Below are positions 18,316 through 27,829 of a stretch of DNA of 64,000 bases, one piece after another. A program made the translations under genes and the position numbers. Below the pieces are notes generated by a model. The model ran no database searches, had not been told where the DNA came from, and saw only the letters and a program-made list of their open reading frames with translations. The DNA is from Burkholderia plantarii (GTDB lineage: Bacteria; Pseudomonadota; Gammaproteobacteria; Burkholderiales; Burkholderiaceae). The stretch is taken from NCBI RefSeq assembly GCF_001411805.1, contig NZ_CP007212.1:2170001-2234000 (forward strand). Direction: 5' to 3'. The first letter of the stretch is position 1. Each line of letters opens with the position of its first letter.

Positions 18316-20208
18316 ATGGACATGGGCAGCGCGCGCTGGATCCACCCGCTCGCGACCAACACCGGCGACCAGTTCATACCCGGCAAGCTCGCGCTCGGCC
18401 TGTCGTGGATCCTGATCGACATGAAGGCGAAGCACGACCCGCAGTACGCCGCCTATCTCGCGACCTACCAGACGGTCACGACCGCGCTGATGACGAGCCT
18501 GAACGGCGGCAACTACCGGTATGCGAACACGTCGTGGGGCGAATACTACTTCCTCGTCGCGCTGAACAACCTCCAGGCCCACGGCATGCTGAACGAAGTG
18601 TTCAGCGACGCGATGCTGGCCACGCTGCGGCAGCGCCTGCAGTTCTGCGACATGTTCGGCGCCGACGCGAGCGGCGCGACCAGCACCTGCCCGGCCGCCG
18701 GCACGCCGATCGACATCGCCTCGCTGAACACGTCGTGGAATGGCTACGCGGTGGCCTACGGCATCGCCGGCCTGCGCCAGAAGCTCGGCTGGAGCAACCC
18801 GACGTTCTCGTCGGCCACGGACCCGACGGTGGCCACCATGAGCGCGCGCGACGCATTGCTCTACACGCTGACGAACCACCTCCGCAACGATGCCTCGGGC
18901 GGTTTCTCGGACGAAGCGTCCGACACCCACACCACCTACTACGACCAGGCGCGCTTCGACCGCTACAGCGCGCTGCTGATCGCCGAAGTGACCGAGAGCA
19001 CCCTCGAGATGGGCAACGAGGCGAACCTCACGCCCGAGCTGAAGGGCTATCTTCGCAAGTCGGTGGACCTGATCCTGCCGCAGCTGAATCTAGACGGCCA
19101 GGGCTTCAACTACGGCCGCTCGATCGGGCCATCCGGCGACACCGCGTTCATGGAAGTGCTGACCGCCGCCGCGAACGTGGGCGTGCTGACCGACGCGGAG
19201 AAGCAGGCCGCCTACGCCTTCATCTATCACGCCGCGCTGCGCTTCGAGAACTTCTGGTACGACCCGGCGCTGCCCACGCCGTCCGTCAACATGTGGGTCA
19301 AGGGCCGCGGCACCGACGTCGATCGTGACATCACCCACGTGATGGGCGAAAACTTCAGCCTGCTGCATCAGTACCTGTACGTGAACGCATGGTGGAACCA
19401 GCTCGGCTTCGGCGGCACGACGCCGCTCACCGACACGGCGTTCCAGGCCTGGCTCGACAGCACCCAGCCGCACGTCAAGCTGACCTGGTACAACCTGCCG
19501 ACCGACACCGCGCATCCGTATGTGGCCGCGCTCGTCACGGTGCGCGACGGCAAGCGCGTGTTCAACCTGAACCTGAGCCAGGCCCCCGACTACAACCCGT
19601 TCACGCCGTACTATCCGGTGCCGTTCTCGGACCGGCTGATCTACGGCACCGCCAACGCCACCTACGCGCTGCTGATTCCGCAGATCCTCTACAACAACAA
19701 GACCTATCAGCCCGTCACCTACTACCGGAACCTGAACGTGCAGGAGGCGAACGGGCAGGTGGTGGTGTCGTTCGACACGACGAAGTTCCGGCTCGCCACG
19801 AAGAACCCGCTCGCCTCGACCGACATCGATCTGCAAACCCACACGGTGCTCACGTTCAGCCACGGTCAGGTCTCGCGTACCGACACGCTCAGTTCGGCCA
19901 CGCTGACCGGCGACATCCTGGTCACGACCAGCTACGCCGGCTTCGCGCTCATCACGAACTCGACGGCCAATCCCGACGGCGCCTCGGCGTCATATATCGG
20001 CACCGCGGCCACCGGCTATGCGACGACGGGCTTCGACAGCTGCGGCGTGTCGAGCTTCGGCTCGCTGCCCGGCACGCCGTACCCGCCTTCGGCGACGCCG
20101 ATCGGCGCGCTCAATTCGAGCTACACCTGCACCACGGGGTTCTTCCCGCTCGGCTCGGGTGTCACGCGCACGCTGGGCTGGACGCTGAAGTACACCGATC
20201 CGGCGTAA
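18316..20208 (+). CDS. Unrecognised secreted-type enzyme, probably 5'-truncated
   Basis: A 630-aa reading frame. It is rich in Trp, Tyr, Asn and Ser/Thr. Its first two-thirds look helical with repeated aromatic motifs (TSWGEYYFLVALNNL, LRFENFWYDPALPTP, NAWWNQLGF), and its last third looks like beta-rich sandwich sequence. This general layout occurs in polysaccharide lyases and related alpha/alpha-toroid enzymes, but I do not recognise a family. It has no signal peptide or SD and begins within 4 bp of the IS5 remnant, so a secreted enzyme that lost its N-terminus is the likeliest reading. It may not be expressed. Confidence 0.6.
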   Translation: MDMGSARWIHPLATNTGDQFIPGKLALGLSWILIDMKAKHDPQYAAYLATYQTVTTALMTSLNGGNYRYANTSWGEYYFLVALNNLQAHGMLNEVFSDAMLATLRQRLQFCDMFGADASGATSTCPAAGTPIDIASLNTSWNGYAVAYGIAGLRQKLGWSNPTFSSATDPTVATMSARDALLYTLTNHLRNDASGGFSDEASDTHTTYYDQARFDRYSALLIAEVTESTLEMGNEANLTPELKGYLRKSVDLILPQLNLDGQGFNYGRSIGPSGDTAFMEVLTAAANVGVLTDAEKQAAYAFIYHAALRFENFWYDPALPTPSVNMWVKGRGTDVDRDITHVMGENFSLLHQYLYVNAWWNQLGFGGTTPLTDTAFQAWLDSTQPHVKLTWYNLPTDTAHPYVAALVTVRDGKRVFNLNLSQAPDYNPFTPYYPVPFSDRLIYGTANATYALLIPQILYNNKTYQPVTYYRNLNVQEANGQVVVSFDTTKFRLATKNPLASTDIDLQTHTVLTFSHGQVSRTDTLSSATLTGDILVTTSYAGFALITNSTANPDGASASYIGTAATGYATTGFDSCGVSSFGSLPGTPYPPSATPIGALNSSYTCTTGFFPLGSGVTRTLGWTLKYTDPA

Positions 20209-20395
20209 ACGCACGGCATGAAGTCGACCCGGCCGGCGACGTGGATCGACACGCGCCAGCCGGCCCCACGCGCGGTGGCGGTTTTCCGATGGATTTCCGT
20301 TCGGGTTCGCTTATGATGTCGCCGCGGCGCCGACGCCAGCGCGCGCGCGCCGATTATTTCAACAACATAAACCGCGCAGGACAACTGAAGGAATC

Positions 20396-20758
20396 ATGGA
20401 AGAAAAAACGAAACAAGACGGGCAGGTCGTGTTGCGCCAGACCGCGCGGCGCACGCTCGGCGCGCTCGCCATCGCGGCGTTCGCGGGCCTTGGCCTCGCC
20501 GCCTGCGTGGTCGAACCGGCGCAACCGGTCGAAACCGTCGTGGTACGCACCCCGCCCCCGCCGCCGCGCGTCGAGGTGGTGCCGGCCGAACGCAGCGGCT
20601 ATGCATGGGCCGCGGGCCACTGGCGCTGGGTACACGGCGCCTACGAATGGGAGCCGGGCCATTGGGAAGTGGTGCGCGTCGGCCATCACTGGGTGCCGGG
20701 CCACTGGGCGCAGCGCGGCCCGGGCTGGGTCTGGGTGGAAGGACGCTGGGCGCGCTGA
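20396..20758 (+). CDS. WxxGxW-repeat lipoprotein
   Basis: A 120-aa predicted lipoprotein. A signal helix ends in the lipobox GLAAC with the acylated Cys at residue 37. The mature part has a proline stretch and then repeats of the GHW type (AAGHWRW, EPGHWEV, VPGHWAQ, VEGRWAR), as in the YXWGxW-repeat family common in Burkholderia. Function is unknown; it is probably membrane-anchored in the periplasm. The proximal SD is weak (GGAATC). Confidence 0.8.
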   Translation: MEEKTKQDGQVVLRQTARRTLGALAIAAFAGLGLAACVVEPAQPVETVVVRTPPPPPRVEVVPAERSGYAWAAGHWRWVHGAYEWEPGHWEVVRVGHHWVPGHWAQRGPGWVWVEGRWAR

Positions 20759-20773
20759 GCCCGCCCATGAAAA

Positions 20774-20824
20774 ACGGCCGGCGCGATCGCAGGCATGATG
20801 GCATGCCACGATCGCACCGGCCGT
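20774..20824 (-). terminator. Rho-independent terminator of hutU
   Basis: A long hairpin with about 23 stem pairs, one mismatch and a one-base bulge. Read on the minus strand it is followed directly by a run of five T, so it should stop transcripts leaving hutU. It also lies just after the plus-strand lipoprotein gene but has no T-tract in that direction. Confidence 0.75.
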
Positions 20825-20834
20825 CGTCGAGATC

Positions 20835-20857
20835 GCCGGCCGTCCATGACGGCCGGC
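20835..20857. terminator. Second perfect hairpin
   Basis: A perfect 10-bp inverted repeat with a 3-nt loop, between hutU and the terminator at 20774. It may act together with that terminator; there is no T-tract. Confidence 0.4.
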
Positions 20858-20875
20858 CGCATCAGCAGCCCGGCA

Positions 20876-22564
20876 TCAACGCCCCAGCATCGGCAGCTTG
20901 AGCCCGACCTCGCGCGCGGTCTGCTGCGCGAGTTCATAACCGGCATCGGCGTGGCGCATCACGCCCGTGGCCGGATCGTTGAACAGCACGCGCCCCAGCC
21001 GCTCGTGCGCCGCCGCGCTGCCGTCCGCCACGATCACCACCCCCGCGTGCTGCGAGAAGCCCATCCCCACCCCGCCGCCATGGTGCAGCGACACCCAGGT
21101 CGCCCCGCCCGCCGTGTTCAGCAGCGCGTTCAGCAGCGGCCAGTCGCTGACCGCGTCCGAGCCGTCCTTCATCGCTTCGGTCTCGCGGTTCGGGCTCGCC
21201 ACCGAGCCCGTGTCCAGGTGGTCGCGGCCGATCACGACCGGCGCCTTCAGTTCGCCATTCTTCACCATCTCGTTGAACGCCTGGCCCAGCCGGTAGCGAT
21301 CCTTCACGCCCACCCAGCAGATCCGCGCCGGCAGCCCCTGGAACGCGATCCGCTCGCGCGCCATGTCGAGCCAGTTGTGCAGGTGCGCGTCGTCGGGGAT
21401 CAGCTCCTTGACCTTCGCGTCGGTCTTGTAGATGTCCTCCGGATCGCCCGACAGCGCCACCCAGCGGAACGGCCCCTTGCCCTCGCAGAACAGCGGCCGG
21501 ATGTAGGCCGGCACGAAGCCCGGGAAGTCGAACGCGTTCTGCACGCCCGTCTCCAGCGCCATCTGGCGGATGTTGTTGCCGTAGTCGAGCGTGGCCGCGC
21601 CGCGCTGCTGCAGCGTCAGCATCGCCTGCACCTGCCTGGCCATCGACTGCTTGGCCGGCGTGACGATGCTCTGCGGATCGACCTTGCGCGCCTGCTGCCA
21701 CTGCGCCACGCTCCAGCCCTGCGGCAGGTAGCCGTTCACCGGATCGTGCGCGCTGGTCTGGTCCGTCACGCAGTCCGGCGTGATGCCGCGCGCGACCACC
21801 TCGGCGAACACGTCGGCCGCGTTGCCGAGCAGGCCGATCGACACCGGCCGGCCGTCGCGCCTGGCCTCGTCGAGCAGCGCGAGCGCCTCGTCGAGGCTGG
21901 TCGCCTTCCTGTCGACGTAGCGCGTCTTCAGGCGGAAATCGATGCGCGACTCGTCGCATTCCACCGCGATCATCGAGAAGCCGGCCATGGTGGCCGCGAG
22001 CGGCTGCGCGCCGCCCATCCCGCCCAGGCCCCCGGTCAGGATCCAGCGGCCCGACGGATCGCCGTTGAAGTGCTGGTTCGCCACCGAGAAGAACGTCTCG
22101 TAGGTGCCCTGGACGATGCCTTGGCTGCCGATGTAGATCCAGCTGCCGGCCGTCATCTGGCCGTACATCATCAGGCCCTGGCGGTCGAGTTCATTGAAGT
22201 GGTCCCAGTTGGCCCAGTGCGGCACCAGGTTCGAGTTCGCCAGCAGCACGCGCGGCGCGTCGGCGTGGGTGCGGAACACGCCGACCGGCTTGCCCGACTG
22301 GATCAGCAGCGTTTCGTTGTCCTCGAGGTCCTTCAGCGAGGCGAGGATCTGGTCGAAGCACGCCCAGTCGCGCGCGGCGCGGCCGATGCCGCCGTACACC
22401 ACCAGCGCATGCGGATGCTCGGCCACCTCGGCGTCGAGGTTGTTCTGCAGCATCCGGTACGCCGCCTCGGCGAGCCAGGTCTTGCAGGTCTTCTCGGCGC
22501 CGCGCGGCGCGCGGATCACGCGCGTCGGATCGAGACGCGGATCGATGTGGTTCGGATGGTTCAT
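20876..22564 (-). CDS. hutU: Urocanate hydratase
   Basis: A 562-aa NAD-dependent enzyme converting urocanate to imidazolone propionate in histidine degradation. Length and sequence match HutU throughout ([50 protein letters not shown]). The ATG at 22564 has GAGGG 7 nt upstream. It is transcribed apart from hutC, with a perfect HutC-type palindrome about 85 bp upstream of its start. No hutI, hutG or hutF is present in the window, so the rest of the pathway must be elsewhere. Confidence 0.95.
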   Translation of the reverse strand: MNHPNHIDPRLDPTRVIRAPRGAEKTCKTWLAEAAYRMLQNNLDAEVAEHPHALVVYGGIGRAARDWACFDQILASLKDLEDNETLLIQSGKPVGVFRTHADAPRVLLANSNLVPHWANWDHFNELDRQGLMMYGQMTAGSWIYIGSQGIVQGTYETFFSVANQHFNGDPSGRWILTGGLGGMGGAQPLAATMAGFSMIAVECDESRIDFRLKTRYVDRKATSLDEALALLDEARRDGRPVSIGLLGNAADVFAEVVARGITPDCVTDQTSAHDPVNGYLPQGWSVAQWQQARKVDPQSIVTPAKQSMARQVQAMLTLQQRGAATLDYGNNIRQMALETGVQNAFDFPGFVPAYIRPLFCEGKGPFRWVALSGDPEDIYKTDAKVKELIPDDAHLHNWLDMARERIAFQGLPARICWVGVKDRYRLGQAFNEMVKNGELKAPVVIGRDHLDTGSVASPNRETEAMKDGSDAVSDWPLLNALLNTAGGATWVSLHHGGGVGMGFSQHAGVVIVADGSAAAHERLGRVLFNDPATGVMRHADAGYELAQQTAREVGLKLPMLGR

Positions 22565-22645
22565 GACAGCCCTCGGGAGATAAAAGCCGGATCGGCACGA
22601 TCGGCTGCAGCGCAACCGGACAGCCACGAGTCTAGCCGGCCAATG

Positions 22646-22657
22646 TTGTCTAGACAA
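22646..22657. promoter_or_regulatory. HutC operator upstream of hutU
   Basis: Perfect palindrome TTGTCTAGACAA, extended to 14 bp by flanking G and C. It fits the core recognised by GntR/HutC repressors. Binding is inferred from position and from the adjacent hutC gene. Confidence 0.75.
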
Positions 22658-22785
22658 CGCGTTTTATCCTGGAAATGGAAATTTTTCGCGGCCTCGGGAT
22701 TAATACCGAGAGCAGCAATCCGAAGGTATTTTTTGTGGACGCGCGCGCGCCGACACCCGCATCGCCATGCCGGGACACGAGCAGC

Positions 22786-22797
22786 TTGTCTAGTCAA
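22786..22797. promoter_or_regulatory. Second HutC-like site
   Basis: TTGTCTAGTCAA matches the perfect site at 22646 in 11 of 12 positions. The 140-bp separation could permit looping. Confidence 0.55.
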
Positions 22798-22927
22798 ACA
22801 GGAAGAAAAAGCAGACGACGCAGGCGGCGCGGCGCGCGCCGCGAACGGGCGCGCGCAAACCGCGAAGACGCATCAACGCATCAAGGCGGCATGGCCCGCG
22901 AGCGATTCGCGCGCCCTGCCCCGGCGC

Positions 22928-23665
22928 TCACATGCTGCCGGCCAGATGGAAGCGCGAGGCCGGATGCCAGAGCTGCACGGCGGTGGCCACCGCCTCGCCC
23001 ACCCAGGTGCGCCGCCACATCATCAGGCACGGCTCGCCGATTTCCATGGCCAGATGGCGCCGGATCGGCGCCTCGGGCTTCTGCGCATAGATGCGGAAAT
23101 CGGCGCGCTGGATCGGCGCAAGCCGCACCATGTAGCGGTTCGGCGTCTCGGCCGTGAAGTCCTGCTCCAGGTACTGCGGAAACACTCGCGGGTTCACGTA
23201 GCGATCCTCGTACTGGATCGGCTCGCCTTCCTCGTAGTGGACGATCAGCGAATGGAACACCGGGCCGGCCGCCAGATCGAGCGCGGCGCAGGCCTGCGGA
23301 TCGAGGCTCGATTCCAGCAGCAGCACCTTCGCGCTGTGATGGTGCCCGCGCGCCACGATCTCGTCGGCGATGTTGCGGATGTCGAGCACCGTGGATTCGA
23401 CGTCGCGCGGCGCGACGAAGGTGCCCGAGCCCTGCACGCGCGTGAGCACGCGTTCGGCGGTCAGTTCGCGCAGCGCGCGCGAAACGGTCATGCGCGCCAC
23501 GCCGAACTCCTTCACGAGCTCGGTCTCGGACGGAATCATCTCGCCGGGCTTCCAGGTGCCGCTGGCGATGTGGCCGATCACGTAGCGCTTGATCTGCTCA
23601 TAGGCGGGAGCCGGCTTGCGCGCCCCCGCCGGCTGCGTCGCATCGTCCACTGTATTCGTAATCAT
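22928..23665 (-). CDS. hutC: HutC, GntR-family histidine-utilisation repressor
   Basis: A 245-aa repressor. An N-terminal winged helix (YEQIKRYVIGHI, GEMIPSETELVKEFGVARMTVSRALREL, VLTRVQGSGTFV) is followed by a UTRA effector domain (about 95-240) that in HutC binds urocanate. It likely represses hutU and the amino acid transporter through the palindromes noted near both. The ATG at 23665 was chosen; an upstream in-frame extension has no family similarity. Confidence 0.9.
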   Translation of the reverse strand: MITNTVDDATQPAGARKPAPAYEQIKRYVIGHIASGTWKPGEMIPSETELVKEFGVARMTVSRALRELTAERVLTRVQGSGTFVAPRDVESTVLDIRNIADEIVARGHHHSAKVLLLESSLDPQACAALDLAAGPVFHSLIVHYEEGEPIQYEDRYVNPRVFPQYLEQDFTAETPNRYMVRLAPIQRADFRIYAQKPEAPIRRHLAMEIGEPCLMMWRRTWVGEAVATAVQLWHPASRFHLAGSM

Positions 23666-23727
23666 CGTTATTCTCGACTTCGTCGGTGAGGGGCGATCGG
23701 CCGGCCGCGATCGCAAGGTGGCGCCGT

Positions 23728-25338
23728 TCAGCCGCCGATCGCCGCGGGCAGCACGTCGTTGGCCGACGCCATCGGGCCGCCCGCCGAGGGCGGCGCCGCG
23801 TCCGCCAGCAGCGTGCCGTCCACCGGCCGCACCTTCACCGGGTCCGGCAGCGGCGGCGGCGTGCCGTCGGCGATCAGCCGGAACGCGAACGCGATGTCGT
23901 CGGCGAGCGGCCGGTCGTCGCGATAGGTCGCGACCTCGCCGCGAATGCGCGCATGCAGCGCCTCCGTATAGGCCGCGCGCGACGCCTCGACCGGCTGCAG
24001 GTCGTAGGCCTGCGCGGCGGCGAGCAATTCTATCCCAAGTATCCGGCAGCTATTTTCGATCACCACCAGCGCCTTCAGCGCGGCCGGCGTGGCATGGCAC
24101 AGATGATCCTCCTGCAGCCCCGAGGTCACGCCGCCGTCGAGGCTCGCGGGCGCCGCCTCGCGGCGGTTCTGCGCGACCAGCGAGGCCGCCGTGTACTGCG
24201 CGATCATGAAGCCCGAGCGCGTGCCGCCCGCATGCGCGAGGAACGCGGGCAGCCCGCTCACGAGCGGATTGACGAGCCGGTCGATGCGCCGCTCGGCCAT
24301 CGCCGCGACCTGCGCCACCGCCACCGCGAGGCTGTCCATCGCCAGCGCGATCGAGGCGCCCACCGCGTGCGCCTGCGAATAGACGCGCGGCGTGTCGGGC
24401 GTGCCGGTCACGATCGGGTTGTCGGTGGTCGAGGCCAGTTCGCGATTGACCACCTCGGCGGTGGCCGCGAGTACGTCGCGCGCGGCGCCGTGGACGTGCG
24501 GGATGGTGCGCATGCTGAGCGGATCCTGCGTGTGACGGCCGAGCGCGGCCGCGAGCAGCCCGCTGCCGTCGAGCGCCGCGCGCATGCGCGCCCCCACCTC
24601 GGCGAGCCCCGGCGAGACGCGGAACGCGAGCGATTCCGCATCGAACGCGGCCATCTGCCCGCCAAGATTCTCGAAGCTCATCGCCGCTACCGCGTCGGCC
24701 CAGTCGAGCAGCCGCGCGGCGCGCCGCAGCGCGAGCGCGGCCAGGCCCGTCACGCACGGCGTGCCATTCACGAGGCTCAAGCCTTCCTTGGCACCGAGCG
24801 AGAGCGGCGCGAGCCCGAGCCGCGCGAGCGCGTCGGCACCCGCGAGCCGCTCGCCGCGCCATTGCACGTGGCCCGCGCCGACGCACACCAATGCGATGTG
24901 GGCCATGTGGCTCAGGTAGCCGACCGAGCCGAGCGCCGGCACTTCGGGCAGGCAGTCGGCCTCGAGCAGCACCGCGAGCCGTTCCACCACTTCCACGCGC
25001 ACGCCCGAATGGCCGTGCGCGAAGTTGTTGATCGCGGCGGCCATGATCGCGCGGGTCTCCTCGCGGCCGAGCGGCGCGCCCACGCCCACCGCGTGGCTCA
25101 TCAGGATGTTGTGCGAGAGATCGTGCTGGTCGGCCGGCGACACCACCACGTCGCAGAGCGCGCCCACGCCGGTATTCACGCCGTAGGCGCGGATCGCGCG
25201 CGAGACGATCTGCTCGACCAGCTCGCGCGCGGCCGCGATGTTCGCGCGCGCCGTGTCGGAAAGGTGCAGCGGCTCCCCGGCGGCGACGGCGGCGATGTCG
25301 CGCCAGTCGAGCGGGCGATCGGAACGGAGGATGGCCAT
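23728..25338 (-). CDS. Histidine ammonia-lyase homologue lacking the MIO triad
   Basis: A 536-aa member of the HAL/PAL/TAL fold. It keeps the catalytic-type Tyr region (YGVNTGVG, Y52), SHAVGVG, SGVR, NGTPCVTG and QEDHLCHATPAALKAL. However, where the family has GSVGASGDL, it reads GSVG (137-140) followed directly by YLSHMAHIAL. The Ala-Ser-Gly that cyclises to the electrophilic MIO cofactor is absent, so normal histidine deamination by the MIO mechanism is not expected. Between transporter and hutC it may act on a histidine derivative or be a non-classical or inactive paralogue. Confidence 0.85.
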   Translation of the reverse strand: MAILRSDRPLDWRDIAAVAAGEPLHLSDTARANIAAARELVEQIVSRAIRAYGVNTGVGALCDVVVSPADQHDLSHNILMSHAVGVGAPLGREETRAIMAAAINNFAHGHSGVRVEVVERLAVLLEADCLPEVPALGSVGYLSHMAHIALVCVGAGHVQWRGERLAGADALARLGLAPLSLGAKEGLSLVNGTPCVTGLAALALRRAARLLDWADAVAAMSFENLGGQMAAFDAESLAFRVSPGLAEVGARMRAALDGSGLLAAALGRHTQDPLSMRTIPHVHGAARDVLAATAEVVNRELASTTDNPIVTGTPDTPRVYSQAHAVGASIALAMDSLAVAVAQVAAMAERRIDRLVNPLVSGLPAFLAHAGGTRSGFMIAQYTAASLVAQNRREAAPASLDGGVTSGLQEDHLCHATPAALKALVVIENSCRILGIELLAAAQAYDLQPVEASRAAYTEALHARIRGEVATYRDDRPLADDIAFAFRLIADGTPPPLPDPVKVRPVDGTLLADAAPPSAGGPMASANDVLPAAIGG

Positions 25339-25414
25339 GGCGGTACCTGCGGATCAGACGATGGTGGCGTGGACGAACGGCCGTTGCACCCGCAACGTTC
25401 GTGCGAACGGTGAA

Positions 25415-26206
25415 TCAGCTGGCATTGCGGTCCTCGTGGCCCGACACGAAGCGGCGGAACCGCTCGGACTTCTGCTCGCCGAACACCTCGTCGGGCGTGC
25501 CGTCCGAATCCACCTGCCCCTGGTGCAGGAACATCACGCGGTTCGAGACGTGCCGCGCGAAGCCCATCTCGTGCGTGACCACCAGCATCGTGCGGCCCTC
25601 CTCGGCGAGCGAGCGCATCACGCGCAGCACCTCGCCCACCAGCTCCGGGTCGAGCGCCGAGGTCGGCTCGTCGAACAGCATCACCTTCGGATGCATGGCG
25701 AGCGCGCGCGCGATCGCCACGCGCTGCTGCTGGCCGCCCGACAGATGCGCCGGATAGTGGGCGCGCCGCTCGGCCAGGCCCACCCGCGCGAGCAGCGCCT
25801 CGGCCTCCTCCACCGCCTCGGCGCGGCTGCGCTTCAGCACGCGCATCGGCCCCTCGATCACGTTCTCGAGCACCGTCATGTGCGACCAGAGGTTGAAGTT
25901 CTGGAACACCATGCCGAGCCGCGAGCGCACGCGATCCACCTGGCGCCGGTCGGCCGGCTGCAGCGTGCCGTCGCGGCGGCGCGTCATCTTCAGTTCCTCG
26001 CCGGCCAGCGTCACGGCGCCGTCGTCGGGGATCTCGAGCAGGTTCAGGCAGCGCAGGAACGTGCTCTTGCCCGAGCCGCTCGCGCCGAGGATCGAGATCA
26101 CGTCGCCCTCGCGCGCGTCGAGCGAGATCCCCTTCAGCACGTGGTGATCGCCGAACGACTTGTGGATGTTCCGCGCGGACAGCGCGACGGGATTGGCGGA
26201 ATGCAT
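25415..26206 (-). CDS. Polar amino acid ABC transporter, ATPase
   Basis: A 263-aa HisP/GlnQ-type ATPase powering uptake at the inner membrane. Walker A is GASGSGKST, the Q-loop VFQNFNLW, the signature LSGGQQQR, Walker B VMLFDEP and the H-loop VVTHEMG. It follows two permease genes and a binding-protein gene. The hut context suggests histidine or urocanate as cargo. Confidence 0.93.
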   Translation of the reverse strand: MHSANPVALSARNIHKSFGDHHVLKGISLDAREGDVISILGASGSGKSTFLRCLNLLEIPDDGAVTLAGEELKMTRRRDGTLQPADRRQVDRVRSRLGMVFQNFNLWSHMTVLENVIEGPMRVLKRSRAEAVEEAEALLARVGLAERRAHYPAHLSGGQQQRVAIARALAMHPKVMLFDEPTSALDPELVGEVLRVMRSLAEEGRTMLVVTHEMGFARHVSNRVMFLHQGQVDSDGTPDEVFGEQKSERFRRFVSGHEDRNAS

Positions 26207-26237
26207 GCGTTTCTCCAGCAGGGAATGGGGCGATCGT

Positions 26238-26984
26238 TCAGGGCGCGGCGCGCCGCGCCTCGAGCGTGGCGACGGCTTGCGGCGCCGCCGCCGGCGCGCC
26301 GCGCAGGTGCCGCGAGAGCCGCGCCTCGGCGAAGCCGAGCACGCGCACCACGAGGAAGTTCAGGAACAGGTAGATCAGCGCCGCGCAGACGAACACCTCG
26401 GTGGTGCGGTAGGTCTGCTGGATGATCTGCTGCGCGACGCCCGTGACTTCCCACACCGTCACGAGACTCGCGAGCGCGGTGGACTTGACCAGCAGCACCG
26501 CTTCGGTCGAATACGCCGGCAGGCACTGGCGCAGCGCGATCGGGCCGATCACGCGGCGCAGCAGCGCGAAACCCGACAGGCCGATCGCCTGGCCGGCCTC
26601 GATCTGCCCGACCGGCACCGCCATCAGGCCGCCGCGAATGATCTCGGCCGTGTAGCCGGCGGTGCAGAGCGCGAGCGAGAGCACCGCGCACACGTAGGGT
26701 TCGCGCAGCACCGGCCACAGGAAGCTCTCGCGGATCACGCCGAACTCGCCGAGCCCGTAGTAGACGAGGAACATCTGGATCAGGAGCGGCGAGCCGCGGA
26801 ACACCAGGATGTAGGCGCGCGCGAAGCGGTTCGGCAGCCAGTGCGGCGACACGCGCAGCGTGACGATCACGAGCGAGAGCAGCCCGCCCAGCACCAGCGA
26901 CAGGAAGAACAGCCCCAGCGTGGTCGGCACGGCGGCGATCAGCTGCCGCATGGTGTCGAGCAGGAACGGGAAATCGATATGCAT
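26238..26984 (-). CDS. Polar amino acid ABC permease (HisM type)
   Basis: A 248-aa inner-membrane permease with about five hydrophobic helices and the EAA loop ([26 protein letters not shown]) that contacts the ATPase. It pairs with the permease encoded just upstream. ATG at 26984. Confidence 0.9.
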   Translation of the reverse strand: MHIDFPFLLDTMRQLIAAVPTTLGLFFLSLVLGGLLSLVIVTLRVSPHWLPNRFARAYILVFRGSPLLIQMFLVYYGLGEFGVIRESFLWPVLREPYVCAVLSLALCTAGYTAEIIRGGLMAVPVGQIEAGQAIGLSGFALLRRVIGPIALRQCLPAYSTEAVLLVKSTALASLVTVWEVTGVAQQIIQQTYRTTEVFVCAALIYLFLNFLVVRVLGFAEARLSRHLRGAPAAAPQAVATLEARRAAP

Positions 26985-27003
26985 GATGGTGGCCGCCCTG
27001 ACG

Positions 27004-27729
27004 TCAGTTGCGTGCGAAGTTGCGCTTGAACGAGCGGCCCACGCGCGCCTCGGCCCTGCCGAAGACGCGGTTCGAGAGGCCCGTCATCAGCAGGTACAGC
27101 GCGCCGCCGGCGACGAAGAACAGGAAATATTCGTGGGTGGACCCGGCCGCCACCTGGGTGGCGCGCAGCAGCTCGGCCAGGCCCGTCACCGAGATCAGCG
27201 CGGAATCCTTGAGGCTCAGCTGCCAGACGTTGCCGAGGCCCGGCAGCGCGAAGCGCAGCACCTGCGGGATCAGCACGCGGCGCGCGGCCGTCAGGCGCGG
27301 CATGCCGATCGCGCGCGCGGCCTCGAGCTCGCCGCGCGAGACGGCCAGCACCGCGGCACGGTAGACCTCGGCCTGGTAGGCGCCCGAGATCATGCCCACC
27401 GCCACCGCGCCGATCGCGAACGGCGGCACGCCGACGAAGCCGTCGGCGCCGAACCACTGGCCGACCGTGGTGACGAGCGAGGAGCCGCCGAAGTAGAACA
27501 GGTAGATCACGAGCAGCTCGGGCACGCCGCGGAACACGGTCGTGTAGCAATCGCCGAGCACGCGCAGCGCCCGGAAGCGCGACAGCTTCGCGGCGGCCAC
27601 CAGGCCGCCGAACACCGAACCGATCGCGAGCGCGGACAAGGTGAGCACGATCGTCATCAGCGCGCCAAGCAGCAGCACGCTGCCCCAGCCCTCCGATCCG
27701 AAACCGAGCATGGTGATGAGAGACGACAT
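27004..27729 (-). CDS. Polar amino acid ABC permease (HisQ type)
   Basis: A 241-aa inner-membrane permease with the EAA loop (EAARAIGMPRLTAARRVLIPQ) and an FRGVPELL segment typical of HisQ. The ATG at 27729 has a G-rich SD; a TTG at 27747 is the alternative. It forms a heterodimer with the 26238 permease by family analogy. Confidence 0.9.
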   Translation of the reverse strand: MSSLITMLGFGSEGWGSVLLLGALMTIVLTLSALAIGSVFGGLVAAAKLSRFRALRVLGDCYTTVFRGVPELLVIYLFYFGGSSLVTTVGQWFGADGFVGVPPFAIGAVAVGMISGAYQAEVYRAAVLAVSRGELEAARAIGMPRLTAARRVLIPQVLRFALPGLGNVWQLSLKDSALISVTGLAELLRATQVAAGSTHEYFLFFVAGGALYLLMTGLSNRVFGRAEARVGRSFKRNFARN

Positions 27730-27829
27730 GGCGACTACCCCAGGCAAGCCAGACGATGCAGCACTACCGGACTGACGCCGCGCGCCCCGCCGGGCGCGGC
27801 ACGCGGCGCCGCGAGAGCCCGCGCGACGC

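Larger units (their letters stand above)
22565..22927. promoter_or_regulatory. hutU upstream region with two HutC-like sites
   Basis: A 363-bp gap between hutC and hutU containing two HutC-type palindromes 140 bp apart (22646 and 22786) and no convincing gene. It should contain the hutU promoter, on the minus strand. Confidence 0.6.

Noticed and set aside
20795-23689. 964-aa plus-strand reading frame
   Set aside because: Antisense shadow of hutU and hutC with Arg/His-rich low-complexity sequence; high GC gives long empty frames.
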